From Dinoroseobacter sp034111085 (lineage in GTDB: Bacteria > Pseudomonadota > Alphaproteobacteria > Rhodobacterales > Rhodobacteraceae), in assembly GCA_034111085.1 (NCBI GenBank), contig JAWUXZ010000031.1:1-64000 (forward strand): a DNA stretch of 64,000 nucleotides, in the 5' to 3' direction. The notes under the pieces are model-generated. The model was not told the DNA's origin. It searched no databases and saw nothing but the letters and a program-made list of their open reading frames with translations. The position numbers were made by a program, and so were the translations under genes. Position 1 is the stretch's first letter. Every line of letters starts with the position of its first letter. Below are positions 9,195 to 18,043 of the stretch, in pieces.

Positions 9195-10126
9195 TGGATC
9201 TGTCCTCAATCAATCCGGTTGTCCTCGTCGCATCTCTGATGGTCGCAGCTACACCGATCTTGCTGGCAGCCCTTGGCGAGTTGATCGTCGAGAAGGCGGG
9301 TGTGCTGAACCTCGGCGTCGAAGGCATGATGATCACGGGCGCGATTTGCGGGTTCGTGATCGCAGTGGAAACCGGATCGCCGGTCATTGGCTTTGTCGCA
9401 GCCGCAGTCGGTGCGGCCCTTCTTAGCCTAGTGTTCGGGTTCCTGACCCAAGTACTTCTGTCGAACCAAGTCGCCACCGGGCTTGCTTTAACGCTGTTTG
9501 GCCTCGGCCTGTCGGCGTTGATCGGGCAAAGCTATGTCGGCATCAGGGCCCCCAGCACGCGACCGCTCGACCTCGGGCCTTTGGGCGACATCCCAGTCAT
9601 CGGGCGCATCCTGTTTTCGCATGATTGGGTGGTCTATCTGAGCCTGCTGCTCGTCATCGTAACTTGGGCCTTCCTACGCTACACGCGCGGCGGCCTTGTG
9701 CTGCGCGCGGTTGGCGAAAGCCACGATGCGGCCCATGCACTTGGCTATAAGGTTGTGCGCATCCGGTTGATGGCGATCATGTTCGGCGGGGCCTGCGCGG
9801 GTCTTGGCGGCGCATACCTGAGCCTTATTCGCGTGCCGCAATGGACTGAAGGCATGACGGCAGGTGCTGGCTGGATTGCACTGGCGATTGTTGTTTTCGC
9901 AAGCTGGAAACCGGCGCGTGTTCTCGTCGGGGCTTACCTTTTTGGTGGAATAACAGTCTTGCAGCTTAATTTGCAGGCAGCAGGAGCCACCATCCCGGTA
10001 GAGCTTCTTTCGATGTCACCATATGTTATTACTATCGTTGTACTCGTCCTGATCTCTGCTGATCGTCGCCGCGCTGCGATGAACGCGCCGGCTGATCTGG
10101 GCAAACCTTTCCATGCTGCCTCTTAA
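9194..10126 (+). CDS. Nucleoside-type ABC importer permease 2
   Basis: A 310-residue BPD_transp_2 permease with about eight hydrophobic segments. The N-terminal loop LGELIVEKAGVLNLGVEGMM is the counterpart of the permease 1 loop and is characteristic of the second permease of BMP-dependent importers (NupC/YufQ type). A second conserved loop, LRAVGESHDAAHALGYKV, follows near residues 173-190. It shares one base with the 98-residue membrane protein upstream. The BMP-family binding protein follows after 48 bases, completing a full transporter. Confidence 0.9.
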   Translation: MDLSSINPVVLVASLMVAATPILLAALGELIVEKAGVLNLGVEGMMITGAICGFVIAVETGSPVIGFVAAAVGAALLSLVFGFLTQVLLSNQVATGLALTLFGLGLSALIGQSYVGIRAPSTRPLDLGPLGDIPVIGRILFSHDWVVYLSLLLVIVTWAFLRYTRGGLVLRAVGESHDAAHALGYKVVRIRLMAIMFGGACAGLGGAYLSLIRVPQWTEGMTAGAGWIALAIVVFASWKPARVLVGAYLFGGITVLQLNLQAAGATIPVELLSMSPYVITIVVLVLISADRRRAAMNAPADLGKPFHAAS

Positions 10127-10174
10127 CAAAGGTGGCTTCGCTGCCAACTCTCAACTGAAACAGGGAATTTCCTT

Positions 10175-11263
10175 ATGAACCTCAAAACCCTTCTGACCAC
10201 TGCGGCGCTTGCCACGGGTCTTGCTACCGCTGCGGTGGCTGAAGATCCGCTGAAAATCGGCTTCGTCTATATCGGCCCAGTGGGCGATGGCGGCTGGACC
10301 TACCAGCATGACCAAGGCCGTCTCGCGGTCGAGGCCGAGTTTGGCGACCGCGTCGAGACCATCTTCCAAGAGAACGTGCCAGAGGGCCCGGATGCCGAGC
10401 GTATCCTGACCCAAATGGCTCTGTCTGGCGCGGACATGATCTTCACCACCTCCTTTGGCTACATGGACCCGACAAACAACGTCGCGGCCCGTTTCCCCGA
10501 TGTGAAGTTCGAGCACGCAACTGGCTACAAGCGCGAGCATCCGAATGTCTCGACATATGACGCGCGCTTTTACGAAGGCCGCGCCATCATCGGCACCATC
10601 GCGGGCCACATGACCCAGACCAACAAGATCGGCTACATCGCGTCGTTCCCGATCCCTGAGGTTATACAAGGCATCAACTCGTCCTTCCTGCACGCGCAGA
10701 GAGTGAACCCTGATGTCGAAATGTCCGTCGTCTGGGCCTACACTTGGTTTGATCCTGCCAAGGAAGCCGATGCCGCCGCAGCACTGATCAACAACGGCGT
10801 TGACGTGATCTTGCAGCACACCGACTCGACCGCACCGCATGCCGCCGCACAGGCCGCAAACGAGGCTGGTGGGCGTGTCTTCACCTTCGGCCAAGCGTCC
10901 GACATGGCAAACTTCTCGCCAAACCCACGGATTGCATCGATCATCGACGAATGGTCACCGTACTACATCAAGCGCGTGGGCGAGCTTCTCGACGGCACCT
11001 ATGAGCAAATCGCAAGCTGGGGCGGTATGCCCGAGGGCGAAGTTGTCATCGGCGAGATCACCAAAGTTGTTCCCGATGCTGTACGCGACCAAGCGCTCGC
11101 AATGGTCGCGGCCATCACCGATGGGTCCTACCACCCGTTCACCGGTCCGATCATGAAGCAAGACGGCTCCGTGTTCCTGGCCGAGGGCGAGATCGCCACC
11201 GACCTGCAACTGGTGACCATGGACTTCTACGTGCAAGGCATCCGCGGCGAAATTCCGCAGTAA
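10175..11263 (+). CDS. BMP/PnrA-family periplasmic purine-binding protein
   Basis: A 362-residue solute-binding protein with a signal peptide (residues 1 to about 22, ending AVAE). The mature part opens LKIGFVYIGPVGDGGWTYQHDQG, the typical first strand and ligand loop of BMP/PnrA proteins, which bind nucleosides or purine bases. There is no lipobox cysteine, so the protein is probably soluble in the periplasm, as is usual in Gram-negative members. A good ribosome-binding site (AGGGA) precedes the ATG. It ends the operon just before a strong terminator. With xdhABC in the same operon, hypoxanthine, xanthine or a nucleoside is the likely ligand. Confidence 0.92.
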   Translation: MNLKTLLTTAALATGLATAAVAEDPLKIGFVYIGPVGDGGWTYQHDQGRLAVEAEFGDRVETIFQENVPEGPDAERILTQMALSGADMIFTTSFGYMDPTNNVAARFPDVKFEHATGYKREHPNVSTYDARFYEGRAIIGTIAGHMTQTNKIGYIASFPIPEVIQGINSSFLHAQRVNPDVEMSVVWAYTWFDPAKEADAAAALINNGVDVILQHTDSTAPHAAAQAANEAGGRVFTFGQASDMANFSPNPRIASIIDEWSPYYIKRVGELLDGTYEQIASWGGMPEGEVVIGEITKVVPDAVRDQALAMVAAITDGSYHPFTGPIMKQDGSVFLAEGEIATDLQLVTMDFYVQGIRGEIPQ

Positions 11264-11288
11264 GCGGCTTTCGCCAATCAATTCGAGA

Positions 11289-11318
11289 GGCCCCTGCCGC
11301 AAGGTGGGGGCCTTTTTT
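11289..11318 (+). terminator. Rho-independent terminator of the purine operon
   Basis: A ten-pair stem (11289-11298 with 11303-11312, two G-T wobbles) closed by a GCAA tetraloop is followed by six T residues at 11313-11318. It begins 26 bases after the stop of the BMP-family gene. This marks the end of the operon that starts at xdhA. Confidence 0.9.
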
Positions 11319-11581
11319 GTTGGGACTGCTATCCAGAGACAACCGAGCGCTTGCACCGCCGCCCCGGCAAACCTGAAATATATGCGCGGCGCGTTACAAA
11401 TGTTTCAGTAACGTGATCTTCCGCCCAGTGCGCTCGCTTGTAACAATTGCCGCCAGGCCCCCTCAAAACCCCGCTCAACTACTCACATCCACGTGTCTCA
11501 CGCGAATGCCAGCGAGGGGTCTTGGTCACACGACCTGCCCCAACCGTGTTTGGACAGACGACCATCTTGGAGGGTTCAACA

Positions 11582-11597
11582 GTGTCATCCCTGACAC
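11582..11597. repeat. Short inverted repeat ahead of the spondin-like gene
   Basis: GTGTCA and TGACAC are separated by TCCC, forming a perfect six-pair inverted repeat about 30 bases upstream of the ATG at 11629. It could be an operator or a leader hairpin. Nothing in the sequence tells which. Confidence 0.35.
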
Positions 11598-11628
11598 CTC
11601 AGGGCACACACACTCTAGGAGAGCCCCG

Positions 11629-12150
11629 ATGAAAACCATTCTTTTGACCGCCGCAGCCTTGGCCGTTTCCGCCAGCGCAGCCATGGCCGCAAGCTACACC
11701 GTGACCGTCACCAACACGCTCGATACCGAACTGTTCGCCCCTGTCGTGCTGACCGATGCAGCCAATGACGGCAAACTGTTCACCATGGGTTACGTGACCG
11801 CCGCAGCCGAGGACCAGATCCTGACCGGTGATCCAAAGATGGTGGTCGAGGCGATTGGTATGGACATGGTGACTGTAGCGCACGGGACAGACGGACCTCC
11901 CGGAGTGCTGCTCGCGCCCGGCAAATCCATCAGCTTCGATCTGGAAACCGATGCGACTGCGCTGCGTTTGCTGGCCATGATCGCGCCAACCGAGGTGCCT
12001 GATAACTATGTCACCAGCCTAATCGACCTGTCAGCCGGTGCGGATGTAACCGTCTCGCTCGACCGGTTCGACATCGGCCATGACGAGGGCACCATGATGA
12101 GCAAGCGCATCGGTGAAGCTGTGGGCACAGTAACGATTACCAAAATGTAA
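11629..12150 (+). CDS. Exported spondin_N-like protein
   Basis: A 173-residue protein with a clear signal peptide (MKTILLTAAALAVSASAAMA). The mature part begins YTVTVTNTLDTELFAPVVLT and later has the run LLAMIAPTEVPDNYV. Both match the pattern of bacterial spondin_N-domain proteins, which are secreted beta-sandwich proteins of unclear role. The frame is open upstream to 11413, but the ATG at 11629 is preceded by AGGAGAG at a good distance and starts the signal peptide. It is monocistronic, between the purine-operon terminator and a convergent gene. The family call is from pattern recognition. Confidence 0.7.
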   Translation: MKTILLTAAALAVSASAAMAASYTVTVTNTLDTELFAPVVLTDAANDGKLFTMGYVTAAAEDQILTGDPKMVVEAIGMDMVTVAHGTDGPPGVLLAPGKSISFDLETDATALRLLAMIAPTEVPDNYVTSLIDLSAGADVTVSLDRFDIGHDEGTMMSKRIGEAVGTVTITKM

Positions 12151-12425
12151 CGAGCTCCGCCCCAGCCCCCCGTTCGCCAATGCGCGGGCGGGGGTGTTCA
12201 TCCCATTGGTGCCCAGTGCAGATCTGCGATCCCACACGAAGCGTGTTTAATCCCATCGTGCCATCTGGAGAAAAAGTGTTGGTCCTGCTGACCCAATCCA
12301 TCGCAGCCGTTCCAGTCACTCCGCTCGGGCCACAGATGACGAGGCTGGAGCACCTCCCCGACAAGATTAGCCGCGCGCTGGATTTGCTGTTTCATGGGGT
12401 TTGAAGGAGCCGCGCTTCACCCGTT

Positions 12426-13082
12426 CTACCACCCACAAGTCTCCCGCACCTCAATCAATGCGTTATCGATGCCCTCGATTGGAAATGTCGCAGTTAGGGG
12501 GCTTCCAGAAAACGGCGTGGCACGAACGATCAGTTGATCATGTCCTAACATCGCCTTGATAAACGGAATCGACCGATTGCCCTGCCAAAGGCCAAGCGCT
12601 TTGTTATCCGTACTCTCAGTCATGTTCACCCTCTGCATAGCGCGGTCGTCAATCCGGTATTCTACACGCCCATAACTCTGCAAATCTGCCATATGATGAT
12701 CATTGAACATTAGCATGAGCGCGGTTGTGTTCTCCCTACAGCGAACGAGCATTCTGGCCGGGCCGCGGCCTCCAAATCGTGCAGGAAGTGTGTTGGAGCT
12801 GCTCAGCCAAGCAAAAATGTTTCTGTCGTCGGTCATCACAGACGCATTGACCTCCACATCCCAAGAGCCAGTATTGGTCTGCTCGATCGGATCAAGGGAT
12901 AAGTCAGCCTCCGAAGAAACCTGGGCGAACAACTGATCATAGCAAGCCAATCGCGCCGTTTCATTGCTCAGGGCACCGCAACGATCGGTGGCCTCATCCG
13001 CAATGGCTGCATCGCCAATGCAGACACTCAAGGCCGCGATAATGAGCCAGGCTTTAACGGCACCTATTTGAGCATTCTTCAT
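12426..13082 (-). CDS. VasI/TagO-like exported protein
   Basis: A 218-residue protein with a signal peptide (hydrophobic stretch at about residues 10-28, cleaved near AIADEA). The mature N-terminus has RCGALSNETARLACYDQLF, a two-cysteine motif found at the start of VasI/TagO-type proteins. It continues with the W.V.......DDR..F.WL and LVRCRENTTALML patterns of that family. VasI is associated with type VI secretion, but no other T6SS gene is in the window, and stand-alone relatives are common. The start at 13082 was chosen because it begins the signal peptide; the frame extends further upstream to 13193. Confidence 0.65.
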   Translation of the reverse strand: MKNAQIGAVKAWLIIAALSVCIGDAAIADEATDRCGALSNETARLACYDQLFAQVSSEADLSLDPIEQTNTGSWDVEVNASVMTDDRNIFAWLSSSNTLPARFGGRGPARMLVRCRENTTALMLMFNDHHMADLQSYGRVEYRIDDRAMQRVNMTESTDNKALGLWQGNRSIPFIKAMLGHDQLIVRATPFSGSPLTATFPIEGIDNALIEVRETCGW

Positions 13083-13289
13083 AGTCATTTCCTCAGTCAG
13101 CCCCACTTCCAGTGTCGGCATCATTCGGCAAAACTCAACTTGGCGTTGTGTCGCAAGGTCAACAAAACACGTCGCCAAACAAAACGTCACCATCCCCCAT
13201 GTCGCAAAACCCGCCCCAACGGTCGAACCCGCTTGCCCTCCCCTCGTGAAAATCGCCAGATTACGCCCAAGTCAAACGGAGTCGGCCTC

Positions 13290-15788
13290 ATGAAAACCCA
13301 CATCAAAGCGCTTGTTGTCGGCGGCGGTGCTATTGGCACCTCGATCGCATATCACCTCGCCCGCGCGGGCTGGGACGATGTGGTGCTGCTTGAGCGTGAC
13401 GAGCTGACCAGCGGCTCCACTTGGCACGCAGCGGGGCTGCTACCGTATTTCAACATGAGCTTTGCAACCACGCATATCCACGACCACTCCATCAAGTTCT
13501 ACAAGACGCTTGAGGCGGAAACGGGCCTGAACGCGGGCTTCTCGGTCGTGGGCAACTTGCGCATGGCCCAGTCCCAAGCGCGCATGGACGAATACATGGT
13601 CTATGCCACGACGGCCGAGACCTGCGATGTGCCGTTCGAGTGGCTAAGCCCCGCCCAGATCAAGGAACGCTATCCGCTGGTGCGCTCCGAGGATCTGATC
13701 GGCGCCATTTACCATCCCACTGACGGCTATATTAACCCTGCTGATATGACGATGGCGATGGCCAAGGGCGCGCGCCAACGCGGCGTTGTGATCGAGCGGA
13801 AGTGGCAAGCCGACGCCTACCACTGGACCGGCGACGCGTGGGAAGTGACCCTGACGAAGATGGTCGAAAAAGGCGGCAACCTCGTGGCCTCCGACGAGCA
13901 GTTTGTCATAACGGCCGAGCATGTCGTGACCGCAACTGGCAACCACGCCCAGCGCACCGCCAAACTGCTTGGCCTCAAGATGCCCGCGATCCCAGTGGAG
14001 CACCAGTTTATCGTCACCGAGCCCGACCCGATGCTTGTCGAATGGCGCAAGGAAAATGGCGAGCACCCAGTGCTGCGCGACGCCGATGCCAAGTGGTATG
14101 TGCGCGAGGAACGCGGCGGCTGGATCTTGGGACCGTATGAGAAGAACGCCCCTGCGCGGTTTGAATACGGTGTGCCCGACAGCTTCCGCGCCGACCTCTT
14201 CCCTCTCGATCTAGATCGGATTGAGGAAGAGTATTTGTCGATGATCCACCGGATCCCATCGTCGGAAACCGTTGGTCTGAAAGACGATTTCAACGGCCCG
14301 ATCTGCTACACCCCCGATGGCAACCCGCTCGTTGGACCCGCGCCCGGTCTGCGCAATATGTGGCTGGCCGAGGGCTTCTCGTTCGGTATCACCGCCGCTG
14401 GTGGCACCGGGCATTACCTTGCGCAACTGATGGTCGAAGGCGAGGCCGAGATCGACATGGCGTCGCTGGACCCCAAGCGTTTCGGGTCGTGGCTTACGAC
14501 CGAATATGCCATGCGCAAGAACGAGGAGGCGTATGACCACGTCTATGTCCTGCACCACCCAGACGAGGAACGCCCCGCTTGCCGCCCGCTGAAAACAGCC
14601 CCCGCCTATGACCGTCAGAAGGCCATTGGGGCACAGTTTGGTTGCGTGAACGGATGGGAACGCCCGAACTATTACGGCCCGCTGGATGCGCCCGACAGCT
14701 TCGACCATGACAGCAGATCCTTCCGGCGTGGCGGTTGGTGGCAATACGCGCACGCCGAGGCAAAAGCGATCCGCGAAGGCGTCGGCCTCGTTGATGCGAC
14801 GGCCTTCACCAAACACATGGTCAAGGGTCCGGGTGCGACTGCGTTCCTCAATTGGTTTACCACGAATAGGCTGCCTAAAGTGGGCCGCATTAACCTTACC
14901 TACGCCCTGACCGCAGCAGGAACGACCCGCACGGAATACACCATCGTGCGGCTGGCCGAGGACGCATACTACCTCGTCAGCGCTGGCGCGTTGCAGGCCT
15001 ATGACGGCGACTACCTGCGCCAAGCGGTCGAGGATAAAGAGGCCGAATTTGGCCGGATCGAAGTGCAAGATGTCACCAGCCAATGGGGCGTGTTCGCCAT
15101 CGCCGGGCCGAAATCTCGCGACGTTCTTGCCAGCCTGATCCGCGACGCAGACCCCGAGACAGCGCTATCAAATAAGCGCTTCCCATGGCTGAGCGCCCGC
15201 CAGATCGAGCTTGGCATGTGTCCCGTCAACGCCATCCGCGTTGCCTATACGGGCGAGCTGGGTTGGGAGCTGCACCACCCGATCGAGATGCAAACCTACC
15301 TCTGGGACCAACTCATGAAAGCCGGCGCGCCACACGGCATGAAGCCCGTCGGCACCCGCGCACAGAACTGGCTGCGTCAGGAAAAATCCTACCGCGCTTT
15401 CGGCACAGAACTGGGCCGCGATGCAACGCCGCTTGAGGCTGGCCTCGACCGATTTGTGGACCTGTCCAAAGACTTCCACGGTAAGGCCGCGATGGAGCAG
15501 ATCGGCATTCGCTTTAAATGCGTGACACTTCTGGTCGACGGGCCTGCGGACACCGATCCATGGGGGCGCGAGGCGCTTTATGCGGGGGATACACGCGTCG
15601 GTCGTCTCACCTCGGGGGGCTATTCGGTGGCCTTCGGCAAGAGCATCGGGATGGGCTATGTGAATCCAGAACAGGCCGAGGTCGGCACCAAGCTAAAGGT
15701 CAAGATGTTCAACGAGCTTTGGGATTGCGAGATCGTCGAGGACAGCCCCTATGATCCAGCAAATGCGACGATCCGGGTCAACGGCTAG
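13290..15788 (+). CDS. Dimethylglycine/sarcosine dehydrogenase-type FAD and aminomethyltransferase fusion (copy 1)
   Basis: An 832-residue enzyme made of an N-terminal DAO-type FAD domain (about 1-370), an FAO_M linker and a C-terminal GcvT folate-binding aminomethyltransferase domain (about 420-830). The dinucleotide-binding motif GGGAIG is at residues 11-16. H46, in the segment STWHAAG, is the residue that carries covalent FAD in this family. Such enzymes oxidatively demethylate dimethylglycine or sarcosine and pass the one-carbon unit to tetrahydrofolate. The start ATG at 13290 was taken because the Rossmann fold begins right after it. Two divergent relatives lie at 44630 and 48121. The exact methylamine substrate of each cannot be decided here. 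Confidence 0.88.
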   Translation: MKTHIKALVVGGGAIGTSIAYHLARAGWDDVVLLERDELTSGSTWHAAGLLPYFNMSFATTHIHDHSIKFYKTLEAETGLNAGFSVVGNLRMAQSQARMDEYMVYATTAETCDVPFEWLSPAQIKERYPLVRSEDLIGAIYHPTDGYINPADMTMAMAKGARQRGVVIERKWQADAYHWTGDAWEVTLTKMVEKGGNLVASDEQFVITAEHVVTATGNHAQRTAKLLGLKMPAIPVEHQFIVTEPDPMLVEWRKENGEHPVLRDADAKWYVREERGGWILGPYEKNAPARFEYGVPDSFRADLFPLDLDRIEEEYLSMIHRIPSSETVGLKDDFNGPICYTPDGNPLVGPAPGLRNMWLAEGFSFGITAAGGTGHYLAQLMVEGEAEIDMASLDPKRFGSWLTTEYAMRKNEEAYDHVYVLHHPDEERPACRPLKTAPAYDRQKAIGAQFGCVNGWERPNYYGPLDAPDSFDHDSRSFRRGGWWQYAHAEAKAIREGVGLVDATAFTKHMVKGPGATAFLNWFTTNRLPKVGRINLTYALTAAGTTRTEYTIVRLAEDAYYLVSAGALQAYDGDYLRQAVEDKEAEFGRIEVQDVTSQWGVFAIAGPKSRDVLASLIRDADPETALSNKRFPWLSARQIELGMCPVNAIRVAYTGELGWELHHPIEMQTYLWDQLMKAGAPHGMKPVGTRAQNWLRQEKSYRAFGTELGRDATPLEAGLDRFVDLSKDFHGKAAMEQIGIRFKCVTLLVDGPADTDPWGREALYAGDTRVGRLTSGGYSVAFGKSIGMGYVNPEQAEVGTKLKVKMFNELWDCEIVEDSPYDPANATIRVNG

Positions 15789-15796
15789 GAGGCACG

Positions 15797-15814
15797 GGCG
15801 GGGATTTCCCCGCC
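15797..15814. terminator. GC-rich hairpin between convergent genes
   Basis: GGCGGGG at 15797-15803 and CCCCGCC at 15808-15814 form a seven-pair stem with an ATTT loop, nine bases after the stop of the dehydrogenase gene. There is no T run, so it would be a weak or factor-assisted terminator. Confidence 0.45.
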
Positions 15815-15820
15815 TAACAC

Positions 15821-16243
15821 CTAACCCGCCGCCTCCACCATCCGCTGCATTGTCAACGTCGTCATCCCGCACGCATCGGTGATCTCTTGCAATCGGCTCG
15901 AGTTGATTCCTTCGACCTGCACCGCACTCGCGGCACCGATCTCGGCCAGACTGGAATAGGTCTGGCCAGCGGCCCGCTCTAACCCAACGATCAGCTGCGT
16001 CATCGCAGGCGCACCCGCCTCGCCAGCAACCGTCGCCAAGATGCACGCCCCCGCCGTGCGGTGCGCTTCGTCCCAGATCACATCCGGCGTCTTGCCGGCC
16101 ATTGCAGGATTTTCCAGCACCAAGACTGTGTTGATTTTCGCACTCAGGGTCTCGGACGCAGCCTCAAACCGGTTCACGGCCTCATTGGCAGCGGCAGGTG
16201 CTGCGAGGGCGGTCAAGGCACAGACAGTAACAATACGCAGCAT
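15821..16243 (-). CDS. Hypothetical exported protein
   Basis: A 140-residue protein with a signal peptide (MLRIVTVCALTALAAPAAANEA). The mature part is mainly predicted helix and contains two cysteines (C67 and C125) that could pair in the periplasm. I do not recognise the family. It is convergent with the dehydrogenase at 13290 and lies 66 bases downstream of the DUF938 gene on the same strand, so it may be the last gene of that minus-strand group. Confidence 0.7.
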   Translation of the reverse strand: MLRIVTVCALTALAAPAAANEAVNRFEAASETLSAKINTVLVLENPAMAGKTPDVIWDEAHRTAGACILATVAGEAGAPAMTQLIVGLERAAGQTYSSLAEIGAASAVQVEGINSSRLQEITDACGMTTLTMQRMVEAAG

Positions 16244-16309
16244 CAGGGCATCCTCAAAGATAGTTACCGCTCTAAAAAACCCGACCGCGCCCGAGGGTGC
16301 AAGGGGGTA

Positions 16310-16921
16310 TCATCCTGGTCGGCGGATCAAGGCCACCACGTTGTTGGCTGGCATCTCACGCGTCTCGACCCTGAGGCCCAGCGCGCCCATCACATCATGG
16401 ATCACGGCGATGTCCTTGTAGCCGATCTCGGGGTCTTGTGCGCGTAGGCTGGAATCAAACGCAAGGTCGCCTTCGCTGGTGGCAACCCCGTTACGCAAGA
16501 ACGGGCCATAGAGCGCAAACAGTCCACCGGGCGCGAGCACCTGAGCCGCCTCATCCAGCAGCACCGCAAGACCCGCGTCCGAGATTAGGTGGGTGAGGTT
16601 CACGAGATACAGGAAGTCCACTGGCCCGAGCCGCCTTGCCCACCCCGACTGACAGGCGTTCAACGGCAGGGGCGACAGCAGGTTGGACGCTTCGGCTTCC
16701 TCCCGCCACGCGGCGATGGAGGCAAGGCGCTCGGATGCCATATCCGTCGGCTGCCACTGAAGCTGTGGAAACGCGCGCGCGAACGCCACCGCATGCTGGC
16801 CTGTGCCGCTTGCGATTTCCAAAGCGCGGCCCTTGGGCGGGATCAGCGGTGACAGAACCTCAAGGATCGGCGCTATATTGCGCGTGGCCGCAGGCGCGTC
16901 CATCTTCGCTGAGACACTCAC
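16310..16921 (-). CDS. DUF938 / UPF0585 class I SAM-dependent methyltransferase-like protein
   Basis: A 203-residue protein of the DUF938 family, related to METTL26. The SAM-binding motif I is ALEIASGTGQHAVAFA near residues 34-49, and the N-terminal RNIAPILEVL is a family hallmark. The substrate is unknown for the family. Its start overlaps the stop of the upstream FAD-dependent oxidoreductase gene by four bases (ATGA), so the two are translated together. Confidence 0.85.
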   Translation of the reverse strand: MSVSAKMDAPAATRNIAPILEVLSPLIPPKGRALEIASGTGQHAVAFARAFPQLQWQPTDMASERLASIAAWREEAEASNLLSPLPLNACQSGWARRLGPVDFLYLVNLTHLISDAGLAVLLDEAAQVLAPGGLFALYGPFLRNGVATSEGDLAFDSSLRAQDPEIGYKDIAVIHDVMGALGLRVETREMPANNVVALIRRPG

Positions 16922-17985
16922 GAAAACCGCCTCGGCGACAGTGCTGCAACAGTCGCACCGTCCAACTCAGGCGCGCGGCCCGCCACCAGATCCGCCACAA
17001 GGCGCGCCGCCGCAGGGGCCGTCTGAAACCCGTATCCGCCTTGCGCCGCCATCCAAACAAAACTCGCGTCCGCTACGTCCGGTCCCAGCACAAGGTTTCG
17101 ATCCGGCGAGAAACTCCGCAGCCCTGCCCAAGTCACCTCCAGCCGCGTCACAGGCTCGGTCACCCGCGCCTCATAGCGCGCCAACCCTTCGGCAATTACC
17201 ATGTCATCGGCCCAAGCGTCCATCGGCGGGCTGTCATGTTCTTCGGCGGGCGACACGATCAAGGCCCCCGCATCGGGCTTGGCGTACCATGTCTCGCCCA
17301 CGCCAAGCATCATCGGCCAACCGCGCACGTCATGTCCGCCCGGCGCAGGGATCCGCGCCATCGATCGCCGCTTCGGCATGATCCCGATGGGCGCAATCCC
17401 CGCCATCGCGGCAACTTCATCAACCCAAGCGCCCGCCGCGTTCACTAAGATCGCCGCCCCCCAGCTTTGGTCACCTGCATGCACCCGCCATCCGGTAGCC
17501 AGCCGCTCAATCTGGTCCACCTTCACGCCTGTCACCACAGCCCCATTGGCGCGCACATCACGCGCATAGGATTGGATCAGCTTGTCGGTATCCACGTCCC
17601 AAGTCTGGGTCTGATGCGACACGAACCCAACCACCTCAGGGTTTAGGATCGGCACGATTGCGCGCGCGGCCTCCACCCCAATATCGGTCATTTCCATCGC
17701 AGCGGTCTCATGTGCGAACGCCGCGCCTTGGTCCTTGTCGCCCACAAGCATCAGGCCCCGATCAGACAGCACGCCGCGCGCGCGGTGCTCGTCTGCGCTG
17801 GCAACACTCAGTTCAATCGTTGTGGGCAACCCGTAGCGCTGCTCGAACAAGGCCGCCGAGCGTCCTGACGCGTGGTATCCAAGCGAGCTCTCGCCTTCCA
17901 GCACGGTCACGCGACCCAAGGCTGCCAGCTTCGCGCCCACGGATACGCCAGCGATGCCTCCGCCGATCACCAAGAAATCGGTCAT
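16918..17985 (-). CDS. DAO-family FAD-dependent oxidoreductase (D-arginine dehydrogenase-like)
   Basis: A 355-residue FAD enzyme of the DAO family. The N-terminal dinucleotide motif GGGIAG lies at residues 8-13, followed by LEGESSLGYHASGRSAALF, a run seen in DauA-type D-amino acid or imino-acid dehydrogenases. The C-terminal FAD segment is WMAAQGGYGFQTAPAAARLVADLV. The substrate is probably an amine or D-amino acid, but the sequence alone does not fix it. It is co-translated with the DUF938 gene downstream, and a 2-hydroxyacid dehydrogenase lies upstream on the same strand. Confidence 0.8.
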   Translation of the reverse strand: MTDFLVIGGGIAGVSVGAKLAALGRVTVLEGESSLGYHASGRSAALFEQRYGLPTTIELSVASADEHRARGVLSDRGLMLVGDKDQGAAFAHETAAMEMTDIGVEAARAIVPILNPEVVGFVSHQTQTWDVDTDKLIQSYARDVRANGAVVTGVKVDQIERLATGWRVHAGDQSWGAAILVNAAGAWVDEVAAMAGIAPIGIMPKRRSMARIPAPGGHDVRGWPMMLGVGETWYAKPDAGALIVSPAEEHDSPPMDAWADDMVIAEGLARYEARVTEPVTRLEVTWAGLRSFSPDRNLVLGPDVADASFVWMAAQGGYGFQTAPAAARLVADLVAGRAPELDGATVAALSPRRFS

Positions 17986-18043
17986 TCAGCGCCCTCTTCT
18001 TCTAGGTCCAAATACTCAAAGCAGTCCCGTCAAAGCAGTCGGG

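Noticed and set aside
12171..12200. GC-rich inverted repeat after the spondin-like gene as a terminator
   Set aside because: Only about six pairs form around a long loop and no T run follows; the evidence is too weak.
12426..13082. A type VI secretion locus around the VasI-like gene
   Set aside because: No other T6SS component is found within the window; the gene appears to be a stand-alone relative.
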